Below, piece after piece: positions 18,518-27,377 of a stretch of DNA of 64,000 nt. The stretch is from Malaciobacter molluscorum LMG 25693 (GTDB lineage Bacteria; Campylobacterota; Campylobacteria; Campylobacterales; Arcobacteraceae): positions 2,666,001 to 2,730,000 of the forward strand of contig NZ_CP032098.1 in NCBI RefSeq assembly GCF_003544935.1, in the 5' to 3' direction. The notes under the pieces are model-generated. The model saw nothing but the letters and a program-made list of their open reading frames with translations. It made no database searches and had not been told where the DNA came from. Made by a program: the position numbers and the translations under genes. Position 1 is the stretch's first letter, and the number at the start of each line of letters is the position of its first letter.

Positions 18518-20317
18518 ATGAACAAAAAATCACAAAAGAGTAAACATCCAAATGGTATTTTAAATGTATTAGTTTTAATTGCTGGAACTACAGACCCAGT
18601 TAATGCAAGTACAGAAAAAAGTAAATATGCAAATAGTTATACACAAGAAACTTCACAAGATTTAGCTTTACAAAATCATGAAAGTTATACTCAAGTACCA
18701 GTAAATTATTGGGATAAAGAGTTTAAAGAACAAATAGAAACCTTTGATGAAGAATATGTAAATTTGGTGCTTTTCCCATTTCATGGATGGACAGGTGATA
18801 ATAGTAAAGAAAATAGAGAAATAGCAGGAGCATATTTAGTTAATAGACTTTGTGGTGCAAATGGTGAAAAAGCATACTATGAAGAAACTTGGCAAAATAA
18901 ACCTATATATTTTCATCTTCTAGGACATTCTCATGGAGGAAATGTAGTTAATGAAATGACAAAACAAATTGATAAATTAGGTTCAAAATGGCCAAAAGAT
19001 TGGAAAATTAAATCTCTCATTTATCTTTCAACACCATTTTTTAAAAAATTACATCAAGTAAAAGTAAATGAAAACTTTTTTCATAAAGATGCAGAAGTAT
19101 TAAGCTTATACAATGACTTTGATTTAACTCAACGAATGTTAGCTGATTTTTCTATGGAAACACTTTCTGATGAGATTGAAAAGTTAGATACTAGTGGTTT
19201 ATCTGATGTTATAGATGATTTTAAAACCTATGTTGAGTCTTTCCCTATTGATAATTTAAAAGATTATGGATGGGATAAAGGTTATCTTACTATGAGCTAT
19301 CAAGATGGTTTAGAAGTTTATAATTATACCATAAAACAATTGTTACCCTCATTGAAAGATATTTTAGCTGAAATTGTAAGCATAATCAACCAACTTTCAG
19401 AACAAAAAACCTATGAAATAAATCATAAAGATTTAAAAAAGAAAATTGATAAAAAAGAGCATACTATTATAGAAGCCACAGAAGCTAAAAACTTAAAATC
19501 TTTTATACAGCTTATTGATACAGATATAAATGAAATAATTACAGATCTTAAAAAAGTTGTTGAAAATAATAAAAGTGCATCAACTTTTTCAAAACTTGAA
19601 TACTTAAAAATACTTTTTGCAGATGCTGAAATTCAACTTATCCCTAATCTAATAGAGTTTTTAAATATAAATCCTGCAACACTACAAGGTGCAGGCAATC
19701 CTTTATGGAATACTCTTTATAAAATACTACAACATAATATTGCTTATTATGATAATACTTATGCTAAACCTGATATTCAGTTTGAAAATAGTTTTTTAAA
19801 AGATAAGATTACCAATATAAATGTAACAAATGATGATATATATAGCTCAAAAAAAGAATCTAAAAACTATTATGAGTTTATAAAATATATTGAAGAGATA
19901 GAAGAGCGATATGAAAAAAACAAAACTCAATTTAATCTATTAGATTTACTTTTTACTCTTATAGCTAATGATAAAAAAGCTAAAACCTTATTAAACACAT
20001 TGCCAAGTATTATAAATAAAATTGACATAGTTGAATATATTGTTACAGGAGAAGCAGATAGAAGATTAAAACTTTTAAGAAAATTACTTACTAATATAAA
20101 AACTGTTTTTGATGTTAGAAGTTTTGGAGAGCTAGAAGATAGTTCACAAAAATTAATTCTTGAACAAGAAGAAAATAATAAAGATAGCAATCCATATAAT
20201 GATACTTTAAAAAGAGGAAGTTTAATGTATTTTCTAATAGAATCTCACTCTACTAGCAGAAGAAGGTTTCATCAAAAAGTAAAAAAATTTTTAAAAAGAT
20301 TAGGAGCAAAAAGATGA
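18518..20317 (+). CDS. Putative T6SS lipase-type effector (alpha/beta hydrolase)
   Basis: A 599-residue protein directly after vgrG. The N-terminal ~220 residues look like an alpha/beta hydrolase: a hydrophobic strand (LNVLVLIAGTTDP), then the nucleophile elbow LLGHSHGGN with Ser138 in GHSHG, as in Tle-type phospholipase effectors and lipases. The rest is helical and lacks membrane segments. No signal peptide, as expected for VgrG-delivered cargo. The stop overlaps the start of a small membrane protein (ATGA), the usual effector-immunity arrangement. A sequence near residues 405-430 is echoed in the pseudogene at 20715, so a related effector once followed. The exact Tle family and substrate are not certain. 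Confidence 0.75.
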   Translation: MNKKSQKSKHPNGILNVLVLIAGTTDPVNASTEKSKYANSYTQETSQDLALQNHESYTQVPVNYWDKEFKEQIETFDEEYVNLVLFPFHGWTGDNSKENREIAGAYLVNRLCGANGEKAYYEETWQNKPIYFHLLGHSHGGNVVNEMTKQIDKLGSKWPKDWKIKSLIYLSTPFFKKLHQVKVNENFFHKDAEVLSLYNDFDLTQRMLADFSMETLSDEIEKLDTSGLSDVIDDFKTYVESFPIDNLKDYGWDKGYLTMSYQDGLEVYNYTIKQLLPSLKDILAEIVSIINQLSEQKTYEINHKDLKKKIDKKEHTIIEATEAKNLKSFIQLIDTDINEIITDLKKVVENNKSASTFSKLEYLKILFADAEIQLIPNLIEFLNINPATLQGAGNPLWNTLYKILQHNIAYYDNTYAKPDIQFENSFLKDKITNINVTNDDIYSSKKESKNYYEFIKYIEEIEERYEKNKTQFNLLDLLFTLIANDKKAKTLLNTLPSIINKIDIVEYIVTGEADRRLKLLRKLLTNIKTVFDVRSFGELEDSSQKLILEQEENNKDSNPYNDTLKRGSLMYFLIESHSTSRRRFHQKVKKFLKRLGAKR

Positions 20318-20700
20318 CAAATAAATATATATGGCTTATTTTAAAGTTTCTTATTAGTGGAATCATATTATACGTAATGTACATAGATGTTATATTTATT
20401 ATTGGATACGATGAATTAGAAAAAATTACAAAGATGGATACTGAAGAATTGATGACTTATACTCCAGAATTAGGCCTATTTAATTTGGGTTTTTTTGCTT
20501 TTGCAGGACTTTCAGAGTTTATTCTATTTTTTGGTAAAGTTTTTTTATTTTTTGTTCCTTTCTTAATTATAATATTAAATGTTATTCTAACAATTCTTAT
20601 TTTTTTAGCAGTTCTTATTTTTAAAGAAAAACTTAAAATCTTAATTGTATCAAGTGCAATAATATTTATCTGTATTATGTTATTACTTAGTAGTTTTTAA
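20314..20700 (+). CDS. Membrane protein, probable immunity to the lipase effector
   Basis: A 128-residue protein with about four hydrophobic segments (roughly residues 5-25, 45-60, 64-90 and 95-127) and few charges. Its start lies in the stop codon of the effector gene (ATGA overlap). Immunity to lipid-attacking T6SS effectors is commonly membrane or periplasmic, so position and topology fit an immunity role. I recognise no family, so this is inferred from context. Confidence 0.6.
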   Translation: MTNKYIWLILKFLISGIILYVMYIDVIFIIGYDELEKITKMDTEELMTYTPELGLFNLGFFAFAGLSEFILFFGKVFLFFVPFLIIILNVILTILIFLAVLIFKEKLKILIVSSAIIFICIMLLLSSF

Positions 20701-20714
20701 ACTAAAAAATTTGC

Positions 20715-21056
20715 ATAAAATATTAAGATATAACGCAAATGCTTATGATAATACATACCAAACCAAATATTTAGTTTGAAAATCATTTTTTAAAGATAAG
20801 ATTATAAAAGATATATCTACTTTAAAAAAATTACCAAAATTAACAATACTTGATATTTCCAATACACAAGTAACAGATGCAAGTGGAGTATTATCAAATA
20901 CAAATGTCGATCCTAAATATTTAGCTTTCAGTGCAGATAATACACCACTTAAAATATGTTCTCCAAAATACTAAAGATATAAGAGAAAGAAAATCTTGTT
21001 TTGAAAAAGATGGTAAAACGTTAAAACCTTGGTGGAAAAGATGGTTTGGATTATAA
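20715..21056 (+). pseudogene. Decayed 3' remnant of a second effector (lipase C-terminus plus leucine-rich repeat)
   Basis: The stretch encodes broken segments. The first (around 20715-20805) resembles residues ~405-430 of the lipase effector at 18518 (AYDNTY...FKDKI). An LRR-like segment follows (KLPKLTILDISNTQVTDAS). Then, after a frame change near 20972, comes a tail ending in EKDGKTLKPWWKRWFGL and a stop at 21054-21056. No start codon or intact frame joins them. The same tail occurs again at 24237-24288. It therefore looks like the end of an LRR-containing effector truncated by recombination. Confidence 0.65.
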
Positions 21057-21065
21057 AATATAACA

Positions 21066-21302
21066 GATAAATACTTGCAAAATCTATTTGTAAAAATAGG
21101 AAAAGAGTTAAGAGTTGATATAGAAGATGGCTTTCATCTAAATACAAGTGATTTGAAAGTGCAAGCTTCAGATAATTGCTTATTTGATGGAGCAAATGGT
21201 ATAAGCTTTAAATGTGGAAGTAATATCCTAACAGTAGATGCAAGTGGTATTCACTTTAATACCTCAAACTTTGTAGATAATAGTGCTAATAGTGGAGTAA
21301 GT
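21066..21302 (+). repeat. 237-bp direct repeat, copy 2 (orphan VgrG needle tip)
   Basis: Second copy of the VgrG segment found at 17944-18180, with about ten mismatches by eye. It lies immediately after the tail of the decayed effector and runs into a different C-terminal domain, so recombination between the copies would exchange VgrG C-termini and effectors. Confidence 0.85.
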
Positions 21303-22001
21303 GCAAAAGATGTAGCAAAAGTAGAAATACCTAAACCATTATATGAAAAAGTAAGAGTAGTTGAACTAATTCCTACACTTACAAAACAAGATGATATAAC
21401 ACAAGTTTTAGAGTATGAAGCTATTGTCGAGAAGTTTTATAATGGTGTTTGGAGCAAAACTACTGATTTAACTCCTACTCAAGAAGCTCAATTACAATGG
21501 TATTTTATTAAAAACAATGATGAAGCAGACAAAGATATTTTAACAGATAATCCAACAAATGATAATATCACTATTAATGGATTAAAAATGAGTGTTACTT
21601 TAGAAGAAGAAAATATCTTTAAAATAGGACATGCACACTGTTTTGTAAGTAATAGTGAAGAAGAAGGATATACACAAACACAACTTGCAAGATATTTAGA
21701 AGTTGAAGACATACTTAGTTCTCATGTATCACAAGAAGAAGGTGAATGTATAGCTGTATTAAATGTAGAAGAACCAAGGCAAGAAGAGTTAGCACAAATT
21801 AGATGGCAAATTGAAGATACACCAAAAGATATTTATAATGGAAAAGAGACAATCATTCATAATCTAAAAGAAGAAAAAGTATATGAGATTAACTTCTTAG
21901 CATACATTGAAGGTAAAATTCAAGATGGTGCAAATAGTAAATTAACATATGATGAAAAAGGGAAATATATAAGTAGTTTAGGATTTGAAGATGATAACTA
22001 A
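21075..22001 (+). CDS. Orphan VgrG C-terminal cassette with alternative extension domain
   Basis: A 308-residue frame starting with TTG and lacking a good ribosome site. Its first ~75 residues duplicate the needle tip of the upstream VgrG (FVKIGKELRVDIEDGFHLNT, then GISFKCGSNILTVDASGIHF). The remaining ~230 residues form a different, strand-rich domain not found in the complete VgrG. It lacks the gp27/gp5 base, so it cannot form a spike by itself. It looks like a displaced VgrG 3' end, comparable to orphan C-terminal cassettes of Rhs/CdiA loci, carrying its own adaptor for the next effector. The frame overlaps that effector's start by 11 bases. It may be expressed weakly or only after recombination into vgrG. 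Confidence 0.7.
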   Translation: MQNLFVKIGKELRVDIEDGFHLNTSDLKVQASDNCLFDGANGISFKCGSNILTVDASGIHFNTSNFVDNSANSGVSAKDVAKVEIPKPLYEKVRVVELIPTLTKQDDITQVLEYEAIVEKFYNGVWSKTTDLTPTQEAQLQWYFIKNNDEADKDILTDNPTNDNITINGLKMSVTLEEENIFKIGHAHCFVSNSEEEGYTQTQLARYLEVEDILSSHVSQEEGECIAVLNVEEPRQEELAQIRWQIEDTPKDIYNGKETIIHNLKEEKVYEINFLAYIEGKIQDGANSKLTYDEKGKYISSLGFEDDN

Positions 22002-23562
22002 GAAACTAGATGATAAGATAAAACTAACAGCAAAAACAGTAAATGTACAAATAGGACAAGAAGTAAAAGTAATTTTAAAACTTTTTGATAAAAATAAAAA
22101 AGTATTAGCACAAAAAGAGTATGAAGAGAAAGTACAAGAGAATACAAAAGTAGAGAAAAAATTTACAATCTTAAGCTTAGCAAATGAATTAAATATAGAC
22201 TCTTCAAAAGTTAAATATGTTTCAGGATGGATTGATGCAGATAATGATGGAGAGATAACAAGAGAGTATGAAAAAGAAGTTTGGATGGAAGTAATTGAGG
22301 AGAAAATAACAGCTCTTTATTTTTCTTATAATCAACCTTCTAAGCCAACTGTTCATGAAGTAAAAGAAGGTGAGAATCTTTCTTTAATTGCCCAAAAATA
22401 TAATACAACCGTAGAAGAACTAGTATCAGTAAATAAACTTGCAAATGCAAATATTATATATCCAAAACAATCTATACTTATTCATAATATAAATCAAGAA
22501 GAGGTAAATAGTATTAAACTTAATAATACATTTATTCCTTTAGGAACTAAAGTAAATGTTATAGCACATGGAACCAAAGGTTCAAAAGCTAAAATAAAAA
22601 TTCTAGCAAATAATTCAAACTTTAACTTTTTAAAAGAAGAACAAGAGATAAGTGAATTTGATGTAACATTTGATGAAAATGGTCAATCAATAACACCAAT
22701 AACTTTACGTCCTAAAAATATAAATGATTATAAAAGTCTTATAAATAAATTTATGCCAAAATTAGGTCAAGATATAAAAGAAGAAAAACTTATTTTAAAA
22801 GGTGAAATAAAAAAAGATAATTATCAATCTTCACTAGAAGTTGATGATATGAATACTATTGGATTATCTCACTATCAAACATATATAAAAAGTGCATATA
22901 TTACAAATGCTTCAACAGGTAAAATAGAAGCAAAACTTACAGCAAAAAAGCAAGGTAATGATATAATCTTTCAAGACATAGAAGGACAAAATGTAGCAAG
23001 TACTCCACAAGATAAAGTAGCAAATGCACTTGGTAATATAAATAATGGCTTAGGTGGATTAGTAAAAGGTATGGAACATAAAAAAGGAAGCTTTGCATTA
23101 ACAAATTCAAAAGGCATACATATCAAGCATTATGAAAGTGGATGGAGTGGAAATCAATATGTAAAAACATATAGTATGTCTAAATGGGCTAATGGACTTA
23201 GTAAGGGTACTTTTGTTATAAGTCTTGTTATTGGATATATCCAAATAGATTCAGCAATTGATAAAGATATGATAGAACTAAAGAAAAGAGGCATCAAAAC
23301 ATCAACTTTTATTGATGAATTTGGACAACATACAGAACAACAAATAGGAAGTACTGCTTTGGGATTTACAGGTGGGGTAATTCTTGGTCTAGTATCTCTA
23401 CCCGCTAGCAGCAGCATGATAGTCACAGTTGGCACATTTATACTTATTAGTACATTTGTAGGTTGGACTCTTTCAAAAATAGGCGAAAAAAGTGTTGAAT
23501 TATTTCAAAATATAAAAGGAAATACCATAATAAATAATTATCCACTAAAGGAAGAAAATTGA
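21991..23562 (+). CDS. Putative T6SS effector: docking domain, LysM, hydrophobic C-terminus
   Basis: A 523-residue protein. The ATG at 21991 is preferred over the in-frame TTG at 21985 because AGGA lies about 7 bases upstream. Residues ~1-105 are a beta-sandwich-like domain resembling the C-terminal extension of VgrG at 18190-18489 (shared pattern VKVxLxLxDKxxKxLA). A LysM peptidoglycan-binding module occupies about 121-165 (EVKEGENLSLIAQKYNTTVE). The C-terminal region has two glycine-rich hydrophobic stretches (about 410-425 and 452-490), which suggests membrane insertion. A membrane protein follows with a 4-base overlap, fitting effector-immunity pairing. Pore formation in the periplasm or inner membrane is a plausible but unproven activity. 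Confidence 0.65.
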   Translation: MITKKLDDKIKLTAKTVNVQIGQEVKVILKLFDKNKKVLAQKEYEEKVQENTKVEKKFTILSLANELNIDSSKVKYVSGWIDADNDGEITREYEKEVWMEVIEEKITALYFSYNQPSKPTVHEVKEGENLSLIAQKYNTTVEELVSVNKLANANIIYPKQSILIHNINQEEVNSIKLNNTFIPLGTKVNVIAHGTKGSKAKIKILANNSNFNFLKEEQEISEFDVTFDENGQSITPITLRPKNINDYKSLINKFMPKLGQDIKEEKLILKGEIKKDNYQSSLEVDDMNTIGLSHYQTYIKSAYITNASTGKIEAKLTAKKQGNDIIFQDIEGQNVASTPQDKVANALGNINNGLGGLVKGMEHKKGSFALTNSKGIHIKHYESGWSGNQYVKTYSMSKWANGLSKGTFVISLVIGYIQIDSAIDKDMIELKKRGIKTSTFIDEFGQHTEQQIGSTALGFTGGVILGLVSLPASSSMIVTVGTFILISTFVGWTLSKIGEKSVELFQNIKGNTIINNYPLKEEN

Positions 23563-24146
23563 AAAAAATTGAATATTTTTATAATATAATATATTACTTT
23601 TTTTATAGAGCTTCTATTAAATTTGCTTTATTTGTTAGAGGACGATATAACCCTCTTATTTTTATTTTATATTTATTTTATAATATTCCTTATATAAGAA
23701 ATAGATTTAAAGAAAAAGGTATATATGACCCACTTAAATGGCATTTAGGTTATGATAAAAAAGTGGAAGATACTTCCATTGGAAATCCAAAAGGAAGTGC
23801 TGGAACAATAATAGGTGCAGGCTTTTCAATTTCAATTATATTTTTCATTTACATGGGAATTTATCATATATTTAAATATTCATTATTTCCTACTTTTGAA
23901 GAACCACAGCATATGGATTTTATTATCCTTGCCATACTAGCTTTTTTAACTGATGTAATACTTTCACAAATTAATGATAAAGGTGAAAAATATATAAAAG
24001 AGTTCAATAAAAGAAAAGGTTGGTGGAGAACTAAGTGGAAAATTATCACTATATTAACTTTATTTTTAAGTCTTTGGTTTTGTTTATCTACCTCAAGTAT
24101 TGGAAGTATTGGACGTTTTCTTATTAGTTTACATTCAAATGTTTAA
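23559..24146 (+). CDS. Membrane protein, probable immunity to the LysM effector
   Basis: A 195-residue protein with about four membrane segments (roughly residues 32-48, 85-108, 122-140 and 163-185) and basic loops. It overlaps the effector stop by 4 bases. Immunity to pore-forming toxins is typically a polytopic inner-membrane protein, so the arrangement suggests protection against the upstream product. No family is recognised. Confidence 0.6.
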   Translation: MKKIEYFYNIIYYFFYRASIKFALFVRGRYNPLIFILYLFYNIPYIRNRFKEKGIYDPLKWHLGYDKKVEDTSIGNPKGSAGTIIGAGFSISIIFFIYMGIYHIFKYSLFPTFEEPQHMDFIILAILAFLTDVILSQINDKGEKYIKEFNKRKGWWRTKWKIITILTLFLSLWFCLSTSSIGSIGRFLISLHSNV

Positions 24147-24236
24147 CCTAATTTATTAAAATTTTTTAAGGAAATTAGTTATCAATATAAAAGAAAAAAT
24201 CACTAGAAGATGATATATAAAGAAATAAATTTTTTA

Positions 24237-24288
24237 AAAAGATGGTAAAACTTTAAAACCTTGGTGGAAAAGATGGTTTGGATTATAA
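24237..24288 (+). pseudogene. Second copy of an effector C-terminal tail
   Basis: About 50 bases nearly identical to the end of the decayed effector at 21005-21056 (one difference seen), encoding KDGKTLKPWWKRWFGL and a stop. Nothing in frame upstream continues it. It ends 1 base before the ATG of the lipoprotein gene at 24290, so that gene was probably once the immunity partner of an effector with this tail. Confidence 0.6.
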
Positions 24289-24289
24289 G

Positions 24290-24700
24290 ATGATAAGAAG
24301 CAAAGTATTTGAATCCATAAAAGTAAAAAGATATTTAATTATATTAGTAATAATTCTACTATTATCATCTTGTACTAATAGGGAAAATAAAATGAAAATA
24401 ATTGCATACGGGACACCAGAATTTGAAGAATCTGTTAAAAAAGCTCCGATTAATCTAGAAAAAGCTTGGGACTTACAATTGAAATATTATGAAGAGAATG
24501 GAGAACAAATTATTGGTTCTCCCCTATTTTTTATTATAAATGATAAGTATATTTTTACTCCATATTATAATCCAAAAATTCCCGAAGTAAAACTTTCAGG
24601 AGTAAGTATTGATTCTCAAACAGGTGAAGCTACTTATGTAAATATGAAAGATAAACTTAAACCAAAATCTCAGTTTGGTTGGAGAAAGACTAAAGAATAA
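24290..24700 (+). CDS. Small lipoprotein, NTF2-like immunity-type (orphan)
   Basis: A 136-residue lipoprotein: hydrophobic N-terminus and lipobox (LLLSSC). The mature part has the order of NTF2-fold immunity proteins: an AWxLxLKYYEENGE helix, a central FFIINDKYIFTPYY strand pair, and a C-terminal VSIDSQTGEA strand. A TTG in the same frame 4 codons upstream lies inside the effector tail; the ATG at 24290 is preferred. It follows a truncated effector tail, so it looks like an orphan immunity gene left when its effector was replaced. The family call is by eye. Confidence 0.5.
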   Translation: MIRSKVFESIKVKRYLIILVIILLLSSCTNRENKMKIIAYGTPEFEESVKKAPINLEKAWDLQLKYYEENGEQIIGSPLFFIINDKYIFTPYYNPKIPEVKLSGVSIDSQTGEATYVNMKDKLKPKSQFGWRKTKE

Positions 24701-24761
24701 AAAGTTTAATAAAAGAGAAAGTTAGCAAAGAGCAAAGTAAAAATCATCACTATTGTTTAAT

Positions 24762-25142
24762 CTAATTCTTTCTAACTTTTATCAAAATACTATTTTGTCT
24801 ATCTCTAAAGATGATATTTTTATCATCTTTTTCAAAAAGTTTTTTGATAAAGCCATTTTCGTAGCTACTATTTAAATATCGTTTATTAAAACTTTTATAA
24901 TCTAGACAACTAAAAGTATCGCTACATATTTGATTTTTATACATTTTTAGATTTAATATACTTTTACCAGCAGTAAAAATCTGAACTTGTGTATAGTCTT
25001 TATATCTATTAATAAATCCAGTATCATAAAATCTCATATTAGGAGTTTTTATAAGAATTGTAGCACTGCTACTTTTAACTGGTTGTTTTACTGCACAAGC
25101 ACTGAAAAGTAAAGTAATGATTAAAAAAATATATTTATTTAT
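24762..25142 (-). CDS. Small lipoprotein with an apparent ATA start codon
   Basis: The first ATG in this frame (25037) would give a 91-residue fragment, but the frame continues upstream with a textbook lipoprotein signal: NKYIFLIITLLFSAC. The codon where the initiator should be (25142-25140) is ATA, preceded at the right distance by AAAGGA. The full product would be 126 residues. Either ATA is used as a rare start, the original ATG has mutated and the gene is decaying, or the base is an error. It is convergent with the orphan immunity lipoprotein and divergent from queH. Function unknown; the mature part has a cysteine pair (SDTFSCLDY region). Confidence 0.55.
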   Translation of the reverse strand: MNKYIFLIITLLFSACAVKQPVKSSSATILIKTPNMRFYDTGFINRYKDYTQVQIFTAGKSILNLKMYKNQICSDTFSCLDYKSFNKRYLNSSYENGFIKKLFEKDDKNIIFRDRQNSILIKVRKN

Positions 25143-25206
25143 AGCTTTTCCTTTTGTTTTGGATTATTTTACTATAATTGCGAAAAAATAAGATTAAAGG
25201 TTTGTT

Positions 25207-26280
25207 TTGTTAGTTCATATTTGTTGTTCAGTAGATAGCCACTACTTTTTAGAAAGAATCCAAGAAGAGTATCCAAATGAAGAGCTTGTTGGATATTTTT
25301 ATGATCCAAATATTCATCCATATAGTGAATATAGATTAAGATATCTAGATGTAGAGTATTCATGTAAAAAGTTAGGGATTAAACTAATAGAAGGTGCTTA
25401 CAATTTAGAAGAATGGCTAAAAAAAGTAAAAGGTATGGAGCATCTTCCTGAAAAAGGTGATAGATGTACAGTTTGTTATGATGATAGATTAGAAACTAGT
25501 GTAAAAAAAGCAATAGAATTAGGTCATGACAAGTTTACAACTACTCTTTTAATTTCTCCAAAAAAATCCCAAGAAAAACTTGAAAAAATTGGAGCAAAAC
25601 TACAAGAACAAACAGGATTAGAGTTTATATTTAGAGATTATAGAGCTGGAAATGGTACCCAAATACAAGGAGAAGTTGTAAAACAACATTCACTTTATAG
25701 ACAAAATTATTGTGGTTGTCTATTTGGTCTAACTCCACAAAGAGAAGCACAAAAAAAAGTAATGGATGAGATGTTTAATCCTATTTCAAATCAAATCCTT
25801 CCAGAATCAATTGAACAAAGACTTGAACTTTACAATAAAAGAAATGAGCTTGAAGATAAAAATGAACAATACAAAATAATCAAACAAAGATTTCTAAATT
25901 ATCGTTTATTTAATGGAAAAGTTGATATAAATAAAAAAACAGTTCCATCATATTTTCTTTTTTATTCTACAATAAATAGAACAAAAACAAATGGAAGAGT
26001 TGAGTACGTTAAAGATGGTATTTGTTATTTAAATAGAGAAGAGATGAAAGTATTAGATATAAATACTTTTAATCAAATAGCACAAACTTCATATAAAAAT
26101 GTAAAAGAGCTTATGTATAATCCTCCTATTATAAAAGAGGAACTAAAGATAAGAGATAAAATAGTAAATAATCCATATGATTTAAGTGCTGTAATTATTA
26201 TTGATGAGATAATAGAAGGCAAATTTGATATAGAACTAAACACTATAACTTATGATGATGTAAAGGAAGAGATTATATGA
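25207..26280 (+). CDS. queH: Epoxyqueuosine reductase QueH
   Basis: QueH (former DUF208) reduces epoxyqueuosine to queuosine in tRNA and replaces QueG in many bacteria. The N-terminal half carries the family cysteines: HICCSVDSHY at the start, RCTVCYDDRLE in the middle and NYCGCLFGL near residue 177, expected to bind the iron-sulfur cluster and metal. At 357 residues it is longer than minimal QueH proteins (about 180-250); the extra C-terminal ~170 residues are of unknown role. It starts with TTG (25207) behind AAAGG. Its stop overlaps the lpxB start (ATGA). Confidence 0.85.
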   Translation: MLVHICCSVDSHYFLERIQEEYPNEELVGYFYDPNIHPYSEYRLRYLDVEYSCKKLGIKLIEGAYNLEEWLKKVKGMEHLPEKGDRCTVCYDDRLETSVKKAIELGHDKFTTTLLISPKKSQEKLEKIGAKLQEQTGLEFIFRDYRAGNGTQIQGEVVKQHSLYRQNYCGCLFGLTPQREAQKKVMDEMFNPISNQILPESIEQRLELYNKRNELEDKNEQYKIIKQRFLNYRLFNGKVDINKKTVPSYFLFYSTINRTKTNGRVEYVKDGICYLNREEMKVLDINTFNQIAQTSYKNVKELMYNPPIIKEELKIRDKIVNNPYDLSAVIIIDEIIEGKFDIELNTITYDDVKEEII

Positions 26281-27320
26281 AAATTTTAGTAAGTGCATTG
26301 GAAACTTCATCAAATATTCATCTAAAAGAGCTAAAAAAACATCTTGATGATGATATTGAACTTGTAGGAGTTTTTGATAAAGAATTAGGAAATCCACTTT
26401 ATGATTTAACAGCTTTAGCCATTATGGGATTTGTAGATGCACTAAAAAAACTAAGATTCTTTTTTAAATTAAGAGATGAGTTAGTAGAACTTGCAAAGGA
26501 TTGTGACAAAGTTTTACTAATGGATAGCTCAGGATTTAATCTACCTTTAGCAAAAAAACTTAAACAAACTTATCCAAATAAAGAGATTATTTACTATATA
26601 CTTCCTCAAGCTTGGGCATGGAAGAAAAAAAGAGTTAAAAAACTTCAAGAATACTGCACAAAACTTTGTTCTATTATTCCTTTTGAGCAAGAGTTATACT
26701 CAAAAAAAGATATGATAAGTTATGTAGGTCACCCTCTTTTAGATGAAATAACTGAATTTAAACATGAATACAAACAAACAAATAAAATAGTTTTTATGCC
26801 AGGAAGTAGAAAAACAGAAATAACAAAGCACATGCCTATTTTTAGACAAATTGCAAAAGATCTTCCAAATAAACAACATATTTTAATTATTCCTTCAAAA
26901 TTTGATGAAATGTATGTAAAAAAAACCTATGGGGATACAAGTGATTTTATTATTTCAAATGATGCACACCAAAGTTTAATTGATGCAGAATTTGGATTTA
27001 TTTGTTCAGGAACTGCAACTTTAGAAGCAAGTTTAATTGGAACACCATTTGTTATGTCCTATGTTGCCAAAAAACTTGATTACTTTATTGGAAAAATGTT
27101 TGTAAAACTTCCATATATTGGTCTTGCAAATATATTTTTTGACAAAATGGGGAAAAATGCTATTCATAAAGAGTTCTTCCAAGAAGATGTTACAACTAAA
27201 AATCTTTTGGCAGAATATAAAAATATGGACAAAAAGCAATTTTTAAATAATTCAAAAGTATTAAGAGATTATTTGCAAAATGGTAGTTCAAAAAATGTTG
27301 CTCAAATAATACAAAACTAA
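26277..27320 (+). CDS. lpxB: Lipid-A-disaccharide synthase
   Basis: LpxB is a GT19 glycosyltransferase that joins UDP-2,3-diacylglucosamine to lipid X in the Raetz pathway of lipid A synthesis. Visible family features are ALETSSNIHLKEL at the N-terminus, YYILPQAWAWKKKRVK, the VGHPLLDE motif, MPGSRKTEI and the C-terminal GFICSGTATLEASLIGTPFV nucleotide-binding region. At 347 residues it is shorter than E. coli LpxB, as usual in epsilonproteobacteria. It begins in the stop codon of queH, with fabZ and lpxA following. Confidence 0.92.
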   Translation: MKILVSALETSSNIHLKELKKHLDDDIELVGVFDKELGNPLYDLTALAIMGFVDALKKLRFFFKLRDELVELAKDCDKVLLMDSSGFNLPLAKKLKQTYPNKEIIYYILPQAWAWKKKRVKKLQEYCTKLCSIIPFEQELYSKKDMISYVGHPLLDEITEFKHEYKQTNKIVFMPGSRKTEITKHMPIFRQIAKDLPNKQHILIIPSKFDEMYVKKTYGDTSDFIISNDAHQSLIDAEFGFICSGTATLEASLIGTPFVMSYVAKKLDYFIGKMFVKLPYIGLANIFFDKMGKNAIHKEFFQEDVTTKNLLAEYKNMDKKQFLNNSKVLRDYLQNGSSKNVAQIIQN

Positions 27321-27377
27321 TTTTTTTTTTGATAAAATGTATGACTATTAAAAAGACACTAAATTAGGATATTAAGA

